A stretch of DNA of 64,000 nt from a bacterium M00.F.Ca.ET.205.01.1.1 (GTDB lineage Bacteria > Pseudomonadota > Alphaproteobacteria > Rhizobiales > Rhizobiaceae), in contig SRUQ01000002.1 of the NCBI GenBank assembly GCA_004791255.1, positions 186,001-250,000 on the forward strand, given 5' to 3'. Every line of letters starts with the position of its first letter. Position 1 is the stretch's first letter. The notes beneath the pieces were generated by a model that was not told the DNA's origin, ran no database searches, and saw only the letters and a list, made by a program, of their open reading frames with translations. Positions 37,344 through 46,430 of this stretch are shown piece after piece. Position numbers and translations under genes: made by a program.

Positions 37344-37958
37344 ATGCCGGCCGCAAGCCCTATGGAAAACAAACTGACCTTCGGTGGCGTTGTCCGCTCA
37401 TCGCACGCTTACGGCGCCGACTATTTGTCCGAGTTCCAACGCATCCTGCTGCACCATGTGAAGCCAGGCACGCGAGCCTATCTGGAATGGGGCGCGGGCC
37501 ACACGACGCTGGCGATCCTTGATATGACGGACCAGCTCGCCATCGACGATCTCTTTTCGATCGACGACAGCCAGCCCTTCCTCGATCAACTCCTGCCGCA
37601 ACTGCCAAAGTGGAGCGGTTTCCATCCGGTCTGCGTCGACCTCAAGGGGCCCATGCTCGGCGACCGCGATCCGGAACTCAACTATTCGACCTGGCCACTC
37701 GGCCTGAAGCGCAAATTCGACTTCATCTTCATCGACGGCCGGCGTCGCATGGAATGCGCGTTGATGGCGACGCTGCTGTGTCATGCCGAGACGATCGTGA
37801 CGTTGCACGACTATCGCCGTGCACGCTATCAACCGGTGAAGGCGCTCTACGATATCGTCGAGGACGGAAATCAGTTTCGCGTCATGCAACTGCGGAAAGA
37901 CCTTTACCCTTCGGGAACCCCGACAATTTTTCCCACGGGCTGGTCGCGGCCCACCTGA
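37344..37958 (+). CDS. Methyltransferase-like hypothetical protein
   Basis: A 204-residue protein with a motif resembling the SAM-binding loop of class I methyltransferases, TRAYLEWGAGHTTLAILDM, an acidic strand end at DDLFSIDDSQPF, and RKFDFIFIDGRRRMECALMA then ETIVTLHDYRRARY, a Rossmann-type arrangement seen in SAM-dependent methyltransferases acting on sugars or peptides. It starts directly after the GNAT stop codon (TAGATG), so the two are probably cotranscribed. No substrate can be inferred. Confidence 0.7.
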   Translation: MPAASPMENKLTFGGVVRSSHAYGADYLSEFQRILLHHVKPGTRAYLEWGAGHTTLAILDMTDQLAIDDLFSIDDSQPFLDQLLPQLPKWSGFHPVCVDLKGPMLGDRDPELNYSTWPLGLKRKFDFIFIDGRRRMECALMATLLCHAETIVTLHDYRRARYQPVKALYDIVEDGNQFRVMQLRKDLYPSGTPTIFPTGWSRPT

Positions 37959-38030
37959 TCGAAATTGCCGGCTGCGGATCAATTGACCAACGCAATACCC
38001 TGACGACAAAACATATTGGAGGAGAAGTCC

Positions 38031-38837
38031 ATGAGCACTTCAGGAACAATCCGCTCGGGCATGGGCGGCTGGACTTTCGAGCCTTGGGACACATCCTTTT
38101 ATCCGGACAGACTGTCGAAGGCCAAGCAACTGCAATATGCCAGCCGGCAGGTGCCGAGCATCGAGGTCAACGGCACCTACTATTCCAGCTTCAAGGAGCC
38201 GACCTTCGTCAAATGGGCTGGTGAGGCGCCGGACGGTTTCGTCTATTCGCTGAAAGGCAACCGCTTCGTAACCAACCGCCGCGTGCTGGGCGAAGCCGGT
38301 GAATCGATGATGCGCTTTCTCGGCTCCGGCGTTGCCGCGCTAGGCGAGAAGCTCGGGCCGATCCTGTGGCAGTTCGCACCGACGAAGAAGTTCGATCCGG
38401 ATGATTTCGAAGCCTTCCTCAAGCTCCTGCCGGAGAAGCAGGACGGCGTCGCGCTTCGCCACGCGCTCGAGGTACGCAACGACAGTTTCATCGTGCCGGA
38501 ATTCGCCGCGCTCGCGCGCAAATACAAGGCGACGATCGTCTATGCCGACCATGCCAAATATCCCGATATCGCCGATGTCACCGGCGATTTCGTCTATGCG
38601 CGGCTGCAGACCGGCAGTGACGACAATCCCGACTGCTACACGCCCAAGGGGCTTGACGACTGGGCGGCACGTGCAAAAACCTGGGCGCAAGGTAAGCAGC
38701 CGGCCGACCTGCGGCGCGCCGATCCGGCGACGGATGCGCCGGCCAAACCACGCGACGTATTCCTGTACTTCATCACCGAGGGCAAGGCGCGCGCGCCGTT
38801 CGGCGCCATAGCGCTGATGAAGCGGGTGGCCGGCTGA
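38031..38837 (+). CDS. DUF72 family protein
   Basis: A 268-residue TIM-barrel-like DUF72 protein. Family motifs: GMGGWTFEPWDTSFYPDRLS near the start, IEVNGTYYSSFKEPTFVKWA, GPILWQFAPTKKFDPDDFEA and VRNDSFIVPEFAALARKYKA. AGGAGAAGTCC precedes the ATG at 38031. DUF72 proteins are widespread; no activity is generally agreed. Confidence 0.9.
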   Translation: MSTSGTIRSGMGGWTFEPWDTSFYPDRLSKAKQLQYASRQVPSIEVNGTYYSSFKEPTFVKWAGEAPDGFVYSLKGNRFVTNRRVLGEAGESMMRFLGSGVAALGEKLGPILWQFAPTKKFDPDDFEAFLKLLPEKQDGVALRHALEVRNDSFIVPEFAALARKYKATIVYADHAKYPDIADVTGDFVYARLQTGSDDNPDCYTPKGLDDWAARAKTWAQGKQPADLRRADPATDAPAKPRDVFLYFITEGKARAPFGAIALMKRVAG

Positions 38838-38973
38838 CCGGCACCTGCCGCGCCGGCCATGCGAATGACGGTCATCTTCGGCGCCGTCGTAACCTTATCG
38901 ACACTTCCTTGCTGCATGAATGCGGCAACGCCATGCCGCAGGGCTGGAGCCGCCGCCGGCAGGGAACGAGGGC

Positions 38974-40127
38974 ATGTCGCTCGACTATACTATACTTCAC
39001 TTCTGCTGGCCGTCGGTTTCTCGGCCGCCTGCCTGAGCCTGACATTGTTTGGCATGTGGTTGACCGCTCGTTCGGAGCGGTTCCTGCTCACATTGGCGGT
39101 CAGCCTGCTGTTCGTTGTCGGCGATATCTTTGTCTACGACGCATATATCGACATGCCGGGGCGGCTGCTCGGCATCGCGACGCTGATCCTCTTGCTGATT
39201 GGTTTTTCAGCCATGTTGGGTGCTGCCTATCAGTTCAGAACCGGCGGCTCACCGGTGAGGCTTACGCTGGTTGGCTGCATGTCGCTGCTGGTGACGCTGC
39301 CTCCCATGGCCCTGGGCTATGACGGTCTTGGCTTCATGTTCGAAAACCTGTTCGCGGCCTTGCTCCTGTTCGCGACAGCGTTCGAATACTGGAGAGGCCG
39401 CGACGAGGCCCCTGCCCTGACTATCGGCATCACTGCGCTCTATTCGGCCACGGCCACCTCCTTTGCTCTCTGCGCCATGGTCCTTGCCTGGGATGGAAAG
39501 ATGATCCTGGGCCACGCGCCCAGTAACTGGGCCGAAGAACTGAGCCTGATTATCGTCATTGCAAGCATGACCGGCATAGGCGCTCTGTCGCTGGCGTTGA
39601 ACCAGGGACGCCTGGCGAGGCACCATCGCCGCAATGCCTTGACCGATCCGTTGACCGGCCTGCTCAACCGCCGCGCGCTGTTCGACATGCATGGCAACGC
39701 GCCGGTCGGCACGTTCACGGCCGTGGTCGTGTTCGACCTCGACAGCTTCAAGGCGATCAACGACGAATTCGGCCATGCCGCCGGCGACGAAGTACTCAGG
39801 GTATTCGCCCGGGAGCTCGCCGCCAATCTTCGCCCGACCGACATTGCCGCGCGCATGGGCGGCGAGGAATTCGCACTGGTGCTGAAGCGGACCTTGCCCG
39901 AAACGGTGGAAACGACGGCCGAGACTGTCCGAACCGCTTTTGCCGCGCGCCGCATCGAGACCGAAAGCGGTTCGCTGACCTGCACGGTCAGCGCCGGCTT
40001 TGCCTTCGGCACCAAGGAAGGGCTCAGCTTCGACAAGGTGCTCAGCGCCGCCGACAAGGCGCTCTACGATGCCAAGCGCGGTGGCCGCAACCGCGTCACC
40101 GCCTCTCCATTGCGGCGCGTGAGCTGA
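38974..40127 (+). CDS. Membrane diguanylate cyclase with apparent N-terminal frameshift
   Basis: Makes cyclic-di-GMP from two GTP. About six membrane helices cover the first 210 residues, followed by a GGDEF domain: DPLTGLLNRRALFDMHG, then RPTDIAARMGGEEFALVL, where GGEEF is the active site and RPTD, five residues before it, is the inhibitory I-site. The natural start seems to be the ATG at 38974 (MSLDYT), after AGGGAACGAGGGC. A tandem TATAC duplication at 38986-38995 shifts it out of frame; deleting one copy gives MSLDYTSLLLAVGF, which reads straight into the first helix. As sequenced, translation must start upstream (frame open from 38859) or downstream (for example ATG 39055). Confidence 0.85.
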
Positions 40128-40138
40128 ACAGGCGGCTC

Positions 40139-40315
40139 TTACGCCGCCATGACGATTTCATTGAAGGTATCGAGGTCGACGTAGAAGACCTTGGTGATCT
40201 CCTCGATCAGGTCATCATACTCACAGCCCTGGGACCTCAGGATGTTGATGGCGGCAATGATATCGACGCGCTCGATGAGCCGCCTTTTCTGGTAGTCCTC
40301 GACGTAACGTTCCAT
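40139..40315 (-). CDS. Small conserved-looking hypothetical protein
   Basis: A 58-codon gene starting MERYVEDYQKRRLIERVDII, continuing AAINILRSQGCEYDDLIEEI and ending FYVDLDTFNEIVMAA. It is strongly amphipathic and acidic at the C-terminus, with good codon use and third-position GC. Small proteins of this shape are often annotated in rhizobia without function. Convergent with the diguanylate cyclase gene: its stop codon lies 12 bp past that gene's end. Confidence 0.75.
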   Translation of the reverse strand: MERYVEDYQKRRLIERVDIIAAINILRSQGCEYDDLIEEITKVFYVDLDTFNEIVMAA

Positions 40316-40583
40316 GGCCGTTCCTTAGCCTGTGTGCCCAAACGCGTTGAACGACAGAGATCGCAGGGAGGAGGCTAGGAATGCTTGCTTGCGTGGGCCT
40401 TACCCGACGTTCGCCAGCGCTCCTCGATCTGCGAAAACCAGACTGATACGGAAGCGGCCGACTCACAAAGCCAACAAAAGACTAGCACGCAGCACTTGGC
40501 TGACCAGAGATGCGGCGGCAGGACTGGAGAAATATTGGACTTGCCAAGGACTTCGGATCGTCGTGCGAAGTCCAGCGCCGATT

Positions 40584-41279
40584 CTAGACCGTCAGGAACT
40601 TCCTCACATCAGCGCGGTCCAAATCTTGCGCCGGTCCGGTATGGACGATCTGGCCGCGGTCCATGATGTTGACCTCGTCGGCGAGTTCGCGACAGAAATC
40701 GAGATATTGTTCGACCAAAAGCACGGCGATACCGGCCTGGTCTCGCAAATAGCGGATAGCGTGACCAATATCCTTGATGATCGATGGCTGGATGCCTTCG
40801 GTCGGCTCGTCGAGCACCAGCAGCTTTGGCCGCATCACCAGGGCCCTGCCGATGGCGAGCTGCTGCTGCTGACCGCCGGAAAGGTCGCCGCCGCGCCGGC
40901 CGAGCATCTGCTTCAGCACCGGGAACAGTTCGAAAACATGGGCGGGTACGTTGCGGTCGGCGCGCTTCAGCGGCGCGAAGCCCGATTCGAGATTCTCCCG
41001 CACGGTGAGCAGCGGGAAGATCTCCCTGCCTTGCGGCACGAATGCGATGCCCGACCGGGCGCGGTCATACGCCGCGCTCCGGTCGAGCGCCTTCCCCTCG
41101 AAGGCAACGCTTCCGCTCGTCAGCCGGTGGTGGCCGACGATCGATCTCATCAAACTGGTCTTGCCGACGCCGTTGCGGCCGAGCACGCAGGTGATCTTGC
41201 CCGCACCCGCTTTCAGCGAAACGCCGCGCAGCGCCTGGGCGGCGCCGTAGTGGAGCGTGGCATTGGAAACTTCGAGCAT
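40584..41279 (-). CDS. urtE: Urea ABC transporter ATP-binding protein
   Basis: LivF-type ATPase (231 aa) with Walker A GRNGVGKTSL, signature LSGGQQQQLAIGRAL and Walker B LLVLDEPTEGIQPSIIKD, where EGIQPSI is diagnostic for UrtE. Last gene of the urtABCDE operon. Works with UrtD on the UrtB/UrtC membrane dimer. Confidence 0.95.
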   Translation of the reverse strand: MLEVSNATLHYGAAQALRGVSLKAGAGKITCVLGRNGVGKTSLMRSIVGHHRLTSGSVAFEGKALDRSAAYDRARSGIAFVPQGREIFPLLTVRENLESGFAPLKRADRNVPAHVFELFPVLKQMLGRRGGDLSGGQQQQLAIGRALVMRPKLLVLDEPTEGIQPSIIKDIGHAIRYLRDQAGIAVLLVEQYLDFCRELADEVNIMDRGQIVHTGPAQDLDRADVRKFLTV

Positions 41280-41286
41280 GTCAGCG

Positions 41287-41308
41287 CCTTCTCCAGAACC
41301 GGAGAAGG
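41287..41308. repeat. Intercistronic hairpin between urtD and urtE
   Basis: CCTTCTCC (41287-41294), loop AGAACC, GGAGAAGG (41301-41308). Perfect 8-bp stem in the 69-bp spacer, 7 bp upstream of the urtE start codon on the transcribed strand. It would partly overlap the ribosome-binding region of urtE, so it may tune its translation. Confidence 0.55.
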
Positions 41309-41348
41309 GACAGATCGAAGCGATGGAATTGAACCCGCCAGATCATGC

Positions 41349-42095
41349 TCATCTCCCCAGGTAGACTTCGACGACGCGCTCGTCGGCCGAAACGAAATCG
41401 AGCGTGCCTTCGGACAGCACCGAGCCTTCATGCAGGCAGGTGACCTTGACGCCGAGCTCGCGCACGAAATGCATGTCGTGCTCGACGACGATCACCGAAT
41501 GATCGCGCGCTATATCCCTGAGCAGCCGGGCGGTCTCCTCGGTCTCGGCATCGGTCATGCCGGCAACCGGTTCATCGACCAGAAGCAGTTTCGGGTCCTG
41601 CGCCAGCAGCATGCCGATCTCGAGCCACTGTTTCTGTCCATGGCTGAGACTGGCCGCCAGTTCGCCGCGCCTGTCGCCGAGCCGGATGATGCCGAGAATG
41701 TCGTCGATCCGGCGCGTCTCGGCGGCGGAACGGCGATGGAACAGCGCCGGGAAGATCGAGCGCGGCCCCTTTAGTGCCAGCATCAGGTTCTCCTCGATCG
41801 TGTGGCTTTCGAACACGGTCGGCTTCTGGAATTTGCGGCCGATGCCCATCATGGCGATCTCGGCCTCGTCGTGCCTGGTGAGATCGACCTGGCCGTCGAA
41901 GAACACCTCGCCCTCGTCGGGCCGCGTCTTGCCGGTGACGATGTCCATGATCGTCGTCTTGCCGGCGCCGTTGGGGCCGATGATGGCGCGCATCTCGCCT
42001 TTGTCGAGCACTAGCGACAGATTGTTGATGGCGCGAAAACCGTCGAAGGAGACCGAGACGCCGTCGAGATACAGGATGGTGTTGCTCTTGGACAT
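41349..42095 (-). CDS. urtD: Urea ABC transporter ATP-binding protein
   Basis: LivG-type ATPase (248 aa) starting MSKSNTILYLDGVSVSFDGF at ATG 42095. Walker A GPNGAGKTTI, signature variant LSHGQKQWLEIGMLLA (His for Gly, as is usual in UrtD) and Walker B LLLVDEPVAGMTDAE. The C-terminus ends HEGSVLSEGTLDFVSADERV. The gene frame extends upstream over urtC without meaning. Confidence 0.95.
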   Translation of the reverse strand: MSKSNTILYLDGVSVSFDGFRAINNLSLVLDKGEMRAIIGPNGAGKTTIMDIVTGKTRPDEGEVFFDGQVDLTRHDEAEIAMMGIGRKFQKPTVFESHTIEENLMLALKGPRSIFPALFHRRSAAETRRIDDILGIIRLGDRRGELAASLSHGQKQWLEIGMLLAQDPKLLLVDEPVAGMTDAETEETARLLRDIARDHSVIVVEHDMHFVRELGVKVTCLHEGSVLSEGTLDFVSADERVVEVYLGR

Positions 42096-42100
42096 ATCCG

Positions 42101-43330
42101 TCACTCCGCCGGCTGCGGTTCGGGGCCAGACGACAGCCATTCGCCCGGAGTTCTCGCGGCTGCCCGCACGACCTTCGGTTGCGCGACTTCGGGATCCGTA
42201 CCGGCCTTCTCGGCCAGCGATGCAGCCCTCAACGCCCTGGCGTTGCCGCGCCAGGAATCCCACATGCCGACAATGCCCTTGGGCAGGAACAAAGTGACGG
42301 CGACGAACAGGCCGCCGAGTGCGAACAGCCAGAACTCCGGCAGCACGCCGGTGAACCAGGATTTGCCGGCGTTGACCAGCAAAGCGCCGACGATCGGGCC
42401 GACAATCGTGCCGCGCCCGCCGACGGCGGCCCAGATCACCACCTCGATCGAATTGGACGGTTCGAACTCGCCCGGATTGATGATGCCGACCTGCGGCACG
42501 TAGAGCGCGCCGGCAATGCCGGCCATGACGGCCGACACGGTGAAGGCGAAGAGCTTGACGTTTTCGGCCCGCCAACCGAGGAAGCGCGTGCGGCTCTCGG
42601 CGTCGCGCACGGCCATTAGGAGCTTGCCGTATTTGGAGCCGACGATCGCCCAGGTGACGAAGACCGCGAGCGCCAGCGTCACCGCGCTGGCCGCGAATAG
42701 AGACGAGCGGGTCGCGTCGGCCTGCACATTGAAGCCCAGAATATCCTTGAAATCGGTCAGGCCGTTGTTGCCGCCGAAACCCATGTCGTTGCGGAAGAAG
42801 GCGAGCAGCAGCGCATAGGTCATCGCCTGGGTGATGATGGAGAGGTAGACGCCGGTGACGCGGCTGCGGAAGGCGAACCAGCCGAAGATGAAGGCGAGCA
42901 GGCCAGGCACCGCGAGCACCATCAGACCGGCGAACCAGAAATGGTCGAAGCCATACCAGAACCAGGGCAATTCCTTGTAGTTCAGGAACACCATGAAATC
43001 CGGCAGGACCGGATTGCCGTAGACGCCGCGCGAACCGATCTGGCGCATCAGATACATGCCCATCGCATAGCCGCCGAGCGCGAAGAAGGCGCCGTGGCCG
43101 AGCGAGAGGATGCCGCAATAGCCCCAGACCAGGTCGAGCGCCAAAGCGAGCAGCGCGTAGCAGAGGTACTTTCCGGTCAGCGCCACGATATAGGACGGGA
43201 TATAGAAAGCGCTCGCCGGCGCAACGGCCAGGTTGAGCAGCGGCACGATGATGGCCGCCGCCAGCAGGATGAAAATCGTGATGGCGATGCGGCGGTCCGC
43301 GCCTTTTGCGAAGAAGCGTCCTGACATCAT
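42101..43330 (-). CDS. urtC: Urea ABC transporter permease
   Basis: LivM-type permease (409 aa) with about nine hydrophobic helices. Diagnostic stretches are LVWGYCGILSLGHGAFFALG and NNGLTDFKDILGF, the latter typical of UrtC. A hydrophilic C-terminal tail of about 40 residues follows. The start at 43330 overlaps the urtB stop (ATGATG...); ATG 43327 is equally possible. Together with UrtB forms the membrane channel. Confidence 0.95.
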   Translation of the reverse strand: MMSGRFFAKGADRRIAITIFILLAAAIIVPLLNLAVAPASAFYIPSYIVALTGKYLCYALLALALDLVWGYCGILSLGHGAFFALGGYAMGMYLMRQIGSRGVYGNPVLPDFMVFLNYKELPWFWYGFDHFWFAGLMVLAVPGLLAFIFGWFAFRSRVTGVYLSIITQAMTYALLLAFFRNDMGFGGNNGLTDFKDILGFNVQADATRSSLFAASAVTLALAVFVTWAIVGSKYGKLLMAVRDAESRTRFLGWRAENVKLFAFTVSAVMAGIAGALYVPQVGIINPGEFEPSNSIEVVIWAAVGGRGTIVGPIVGALLVNAGKSWFTGVLPEFWLFALGGLFVAVTLFLPKGIVGMWDSWRGNARALRAASLAEKAGTDPEVAQPKVVRAAARTPGEWLSSGPEPQPAE

Positions 43331-44943
43331 GCTTCCACCGCCCTGCCCTTGAGCGCGAAAAGGCCGCGTGGGCGCTTCTGGATGAACAGGATGATCAGCA
43401 CCAGCACGACGATCTTGCCAAGCACGGCACCGGCATAGGGCTCGAGGAACTTGTTGACGATGCCGAGCGAAAAGGCGCCGACCAGCGTGCCCCAGAGATT
43501 GCCGACGCCGCCGAAGACGACCACCATGAAGCTGTCGATGATGTAGCTGCGGCCGAGATTGGGCGAGACGTTGTCGATCTGGCTGAGCGCGACGCCGGCT
43601 ATGCCGGCAATGCCCGAGCCCAGCGCGAAGGTCAGCGCGTCGACCCAGGGCGTCTTGATGCCCATCGAGGCGGCCATGCGCCGGTTGGCGGTGACGGCGC
43701 GCATCTGCAGGCCCCAGGGCGTGCGTTTCATCACATAGAGCAGCACGGCAAAGACGCTGAGCGCGAAAACCAGGATCCAGAGGCGATTCCAGGTGATCGC
43801 CAGCTGACCGATGTCGAACGAACCCGACATCCAGGAGGGATTGCCGACCTCCTGGTTTGTCGGCCCGAAGATCGAGCGCACCGCCTGCTGCAGGACCAGC
43901 GACACGCCCCAGGTGGCAAGCAGTGTTTCCAGCGGCCGGCCATAGAGGAAGCGGATGATGCCGCGCTCGATGACGAAGCCGACGAAGCCCGCAACGAGAA
44001 AGGCCAGCGGCAAGGCGATGACCAGCGACCAGTCGAACAGGCCGGGGAACGATGTGCGGATCACCTGCTGGACGACGAAGGTGGTGTAGGCGCCAAGCAT
44101 GACCATCTCGCCATGCGCCATGTTGATGACGCCCATGACACCGAAGGTGATGGCGAGACCGATCGCGGCAAGAAGCAGCACCGAGCCCAGCGAAATGCCG
44201 TACCAGATGTTCTGGCCGGCATCCCAGAATGCCAATGTCGAGTTGATGTTGGCGATTGCGGCTGTCGCCGCTTGCTTGACCGCATCCGAGGCGTTCGCTT
44301 CAACGGAAGTCAGCAACGAAACCGCGTCACGGTCGCCGCGCGCGCCGATCAGCTGGATTGCCGCCAGCTTGTCGGCTTCGGGCCGATCCGAAACGAGAAC
44401 CGACGCGGCGCGAGCCTGTTCGAGCAAAGCCTTCACGCTAGGGACTGTCTCATTGGCGATCGCCGTGTCGAGTGGCTCTATATTGGCCGCGTCGGGCGTC
44501 TTGAACATGGTGCCGGCGGCGGCAAGGCGCACGGCCGGATCCTTGGCGCCGAGCGTCAGCGTGCCAAGCGCATCGCGGATGACGCGGCGCAGCGTGTTGT
44601 TGACCTTGATCTTGGTAATATCGTCCTTGGCCGCTTCGCCCGCTGCTTCGCCGCTCAGCGGATCGAAAAGCTGGACGCTTTCGCCGACTTCCTTGCCGAC
44701 AAGCACCAGGGAATCGGCCTTACGAACATAGAGAGCGCCGTCAGCGAGCGCAGCCAGCGGCCGCTCGACCAGGGGGTCACCGGTGGCCGCCAGTTCATGG
44801 ACAACGGCTCCGGTCTCCGAAAAACCCTTGGCGGTCGCGAATTTGGCGATGATGCCGCGCAGATCGGCTTCGCCTGCCCGCGACAACGACAACGTCGCCA
44901 GCAGGAACAGCAGTGCCAGGCCTATCATGCGGAACAGCTTCAT
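43327..44943 (-). CDS. urtB: Urea ABC transporter permease with N-terminal domain
   Basis: LivH-type permease (538 aa). Unlike amino-acid LivH it has an extra N-terminal region of about 230 residues after a signal peptide (MKLFRMIGLALLFLLATLSL), with helical repeats of about 40-60 residues. The permease part starts near WYGISLGSVLLLAAIGLAIT and includes NMAHGEMVMLGAYTTFVVQ and GSGIAGIAGVALSQIDNVSP. The N-terminal extension is normal for UrtB. Follows urtA after tandem hairpins. Confidence 0.95.
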   Translation of the reverse strand: MKLFRMIGLALLFLLATLSLSRAGEADLRGIIAKFATAKGFSETGAVVHELAATGDPLVERPLAALADGALYVRKADSLVLVGKEVGESVQLFDPLSGEAAGEAAKDDITKIKVNNTLRRVIRDALGTLTLGAKDPAVRLAAAGTMFKTPDAANIEPLDTAIANETVPSVKALLEQARAASVLVSDRPEADKLAAIQLIGARGDRDAVSLLTSVEANASDAVKQAATAAIANINSTLAFWDAGQNIWYGISLGSVLLLAAIGLAITFGVMGVINMAHGEMVMLGAYTTFVVQQVIRTSFPGLFDWSLVIALPLAFLVAGFVGFVIERGIIRFLYGRPLETLLATWGVSLVLQQAVRSIFGPTNQEVGNPSWMSGSFDIGQLAITWNRLWILVFALSVFAVLLYVMKRTPWGLQMRAVTANRRMAASMGIKTPWVDALTFALGSGIAGIAGVALSQIDNVSPNLGRSYIIDSFMVVVFGGVGNLWGTLVGAFSLGIVNKFLEPYAGAVLGKIVVLVLIILFIQKRPRGLFALKGRAVEA

Positions 44944-45058
44944 CGGCTTCAGGTGTCTCCCAAAAGGTTGATTTCGCGCCCGGGCGGACTGGAGGAGGTC
45001 CGCCCGGAGCGCTTGCGGTCATGGATCGAGCCGTTGCGTGCCCGATCCGGTCAGACCG

Positions 45059-45112
45059 GGCCACGGACCTAAATGTCCGGGCCGGGGCCATGGACCTGAA
45101 GGGTCCAGGGCC
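45059..45112. repeat. Tandem hairpins between urtA and urtB
   Basis: Hairpin A (45059-45083): GGCC/GGCC and GGAC/GTCC arms around CTAAAT. Hairpin B (45086-45112): GGCC-A-TGGACC pairs with GGTCCA-G-GGCC around TGAAG. Both lie just after the urtA stop. Such structures commonly protect the binding-protein mRNA and give it higher abundance than the downstream permease genes; no T-run follows, so not a full terminator. Confidence 0.65.
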
Positions 45113-45119
45113 GGGAGGA

Positions 45120-46430
45120 TCAGTTCGTTCCCTTGCCGCCGCACTTGCCGCTGGCGACATTGAAGTTGCCGCACGACAGAGGCTTGCGCCAATCGGAGAT
45201 CAGGTCCTTGGAATCAGGCAGGTAGTCGGACCATTCGTCGCCCATCACCAGGCCCGGCGTGCGCGACACGGTCTCGAACTGGCCGTCGGCCTGGATTTCG
45301 CCGATCAGCACCGGCTTGGTGATGTGATGGTTCGGCATCATCGTCGAATAGCCGCCGGTCAGGTTCGGCACCGAGACGCCGACCATGGCGTCGATGACCT
45401 TGTCCGGATCGGTGGTGCCGGCCTTCTCGACAGCCTTCACCCACATGTTGAAGCCGATATAGTGGGCTTCCATCGGGTCGTTGGTGGTGCGCTTGTCGTT
45501 CTTGATGAACTTGTGCCAGTCGGCGATGAACTTCTTGTTCTCGGGCGTGTCGATGCTCTCGAAATAGTTCCAGGCGGCGAGATGGCCGACCAGCGGCGCG
45601 GTGTCGAGACCGGCAAGTTCTTCCTCGCCGACCGAGAAGGCCATGACCGGGATGTCCTCGGCCTTGATGCCCTGGTTGCCGAGTTCCTTGTAGAACGGCA
45701 CGTTGGCATCACCGTTGACGGTCGAGACGACAGCGGTCTTCTTGCCGGCCGAGCCGAACTTCTTGATCGCCGAGACTTCGGTCTGCCAGTCGGAGAAACC
45801 GAACGGCGTGTAGTTGACCATGATGTCCTCGGCCGCCACGCCCTTGGCCTTCAGGTAGGCCTCGAGGATCTTGTTGGTGGTGCGCGGATAGACATAGTCG
45901 GTGCCTTCCAGCACCCAGCGCTTCACCGAGCCGCCATCCTCGCTCATCAAATAGTCGACGGCCGGAATGGCCTGCTGGTTCGGGGCAGCACCCGTATAGA
46001 ACACGTTGCGCTCGCTCTCCTCGCCTTCATACTGGACGGGGTAGAAAAGGATGTTGTCGAGTTCGGAGAACACCGGCAGCACCGACTTGCGCGACACAGA
46101 GGTCCAGCAGCCAAACACCGCCGCGACCTTATCCTTGGAAATCAGCTCGCGCGCCTTTTCGGCGAACAGCGGCCAATTGGAGGCGGGATCGACGACGACC
46201 GCCTCGAGCTTCTTGCCGAGCAGGCCGCCCTTGGCGTTCTGCTCGTCGATGAGCATCAGCATGGCGTCCTTCAGAGTGGTTTCCGAAATCGCCATGGTTC
46301 CTGACAGCGAATGGAGGATGCCGACCTTGATCGTATCGTCCGCGGCCCTGGCGGGTGCGGACATCATCAAGCCGGCAGCGACCACACTCGCCGAAAAAAT
46401 CTTTGTTATTGTCGAAAAATTACCCCTCAT
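45120..46430 (-). CDS. urtA: Urea-binding periplasmic protein
   Basis: Type I periplasmic-binding protein of the LivJ-like family (436 aa). The ATG at 46430 opens a signal peptide, MRGNFSTITKIFSASVVAAG to ARA (about residue 28). Typical UrtA sequences are DDTIKVGILHSLSGTMAISE, LKDAMLMLIDEQNAKGGLLG and KVAAVFGCWTSVSRKSVLPV. First gene of urtABCDE; preceded by a sigma-54 promoter, so nitrogen-regulated expression is likely. Confidence 0.95.
   Translation of the reverse strand: MRGNFSTITKIFSASVVAAGLMMSAPARAADDTIKVGILHSLSGTMAISETTLKDAMLMLIDEQNAKGGLLGKKLEAVVVDPASNWPLFAEKARELISKDKVAAVFGCWTSVSRKSVLPVFSELDNILFYPVQYEGEESERNVFYTGAAPNQQAIPAVDYLMSEDGGSVKRWVLEGTDYVYPRTTNKILEAYLKAKGVAAEDIMVNYTPFGFSDWQTEVSAIKKFGSAGKKTAVVSTVNGDANVPFYKELGNQGIKAEDIPVMAFSVGEEELAGLDTAPLVGHLAAWNYFESIDTPENKKFIADWHKFIKNDKRTTNDPMEAHYIGFNMWVKAVEKAGTTDPDKVIDAMVGVSVPNLTGGYSTMMPNHHITKPVLIGEIQADGQFETVSRTPGLVMGDEWSDYLPDSKDLISDWRKPLSCGNFNVASGKCGGKGTN

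Noticed and set aside
43306..45072. 588-codon plus-strand frame opposite urtB
   Set aside because: Shadow of urtB; composition and lack of motifs argue against coding.
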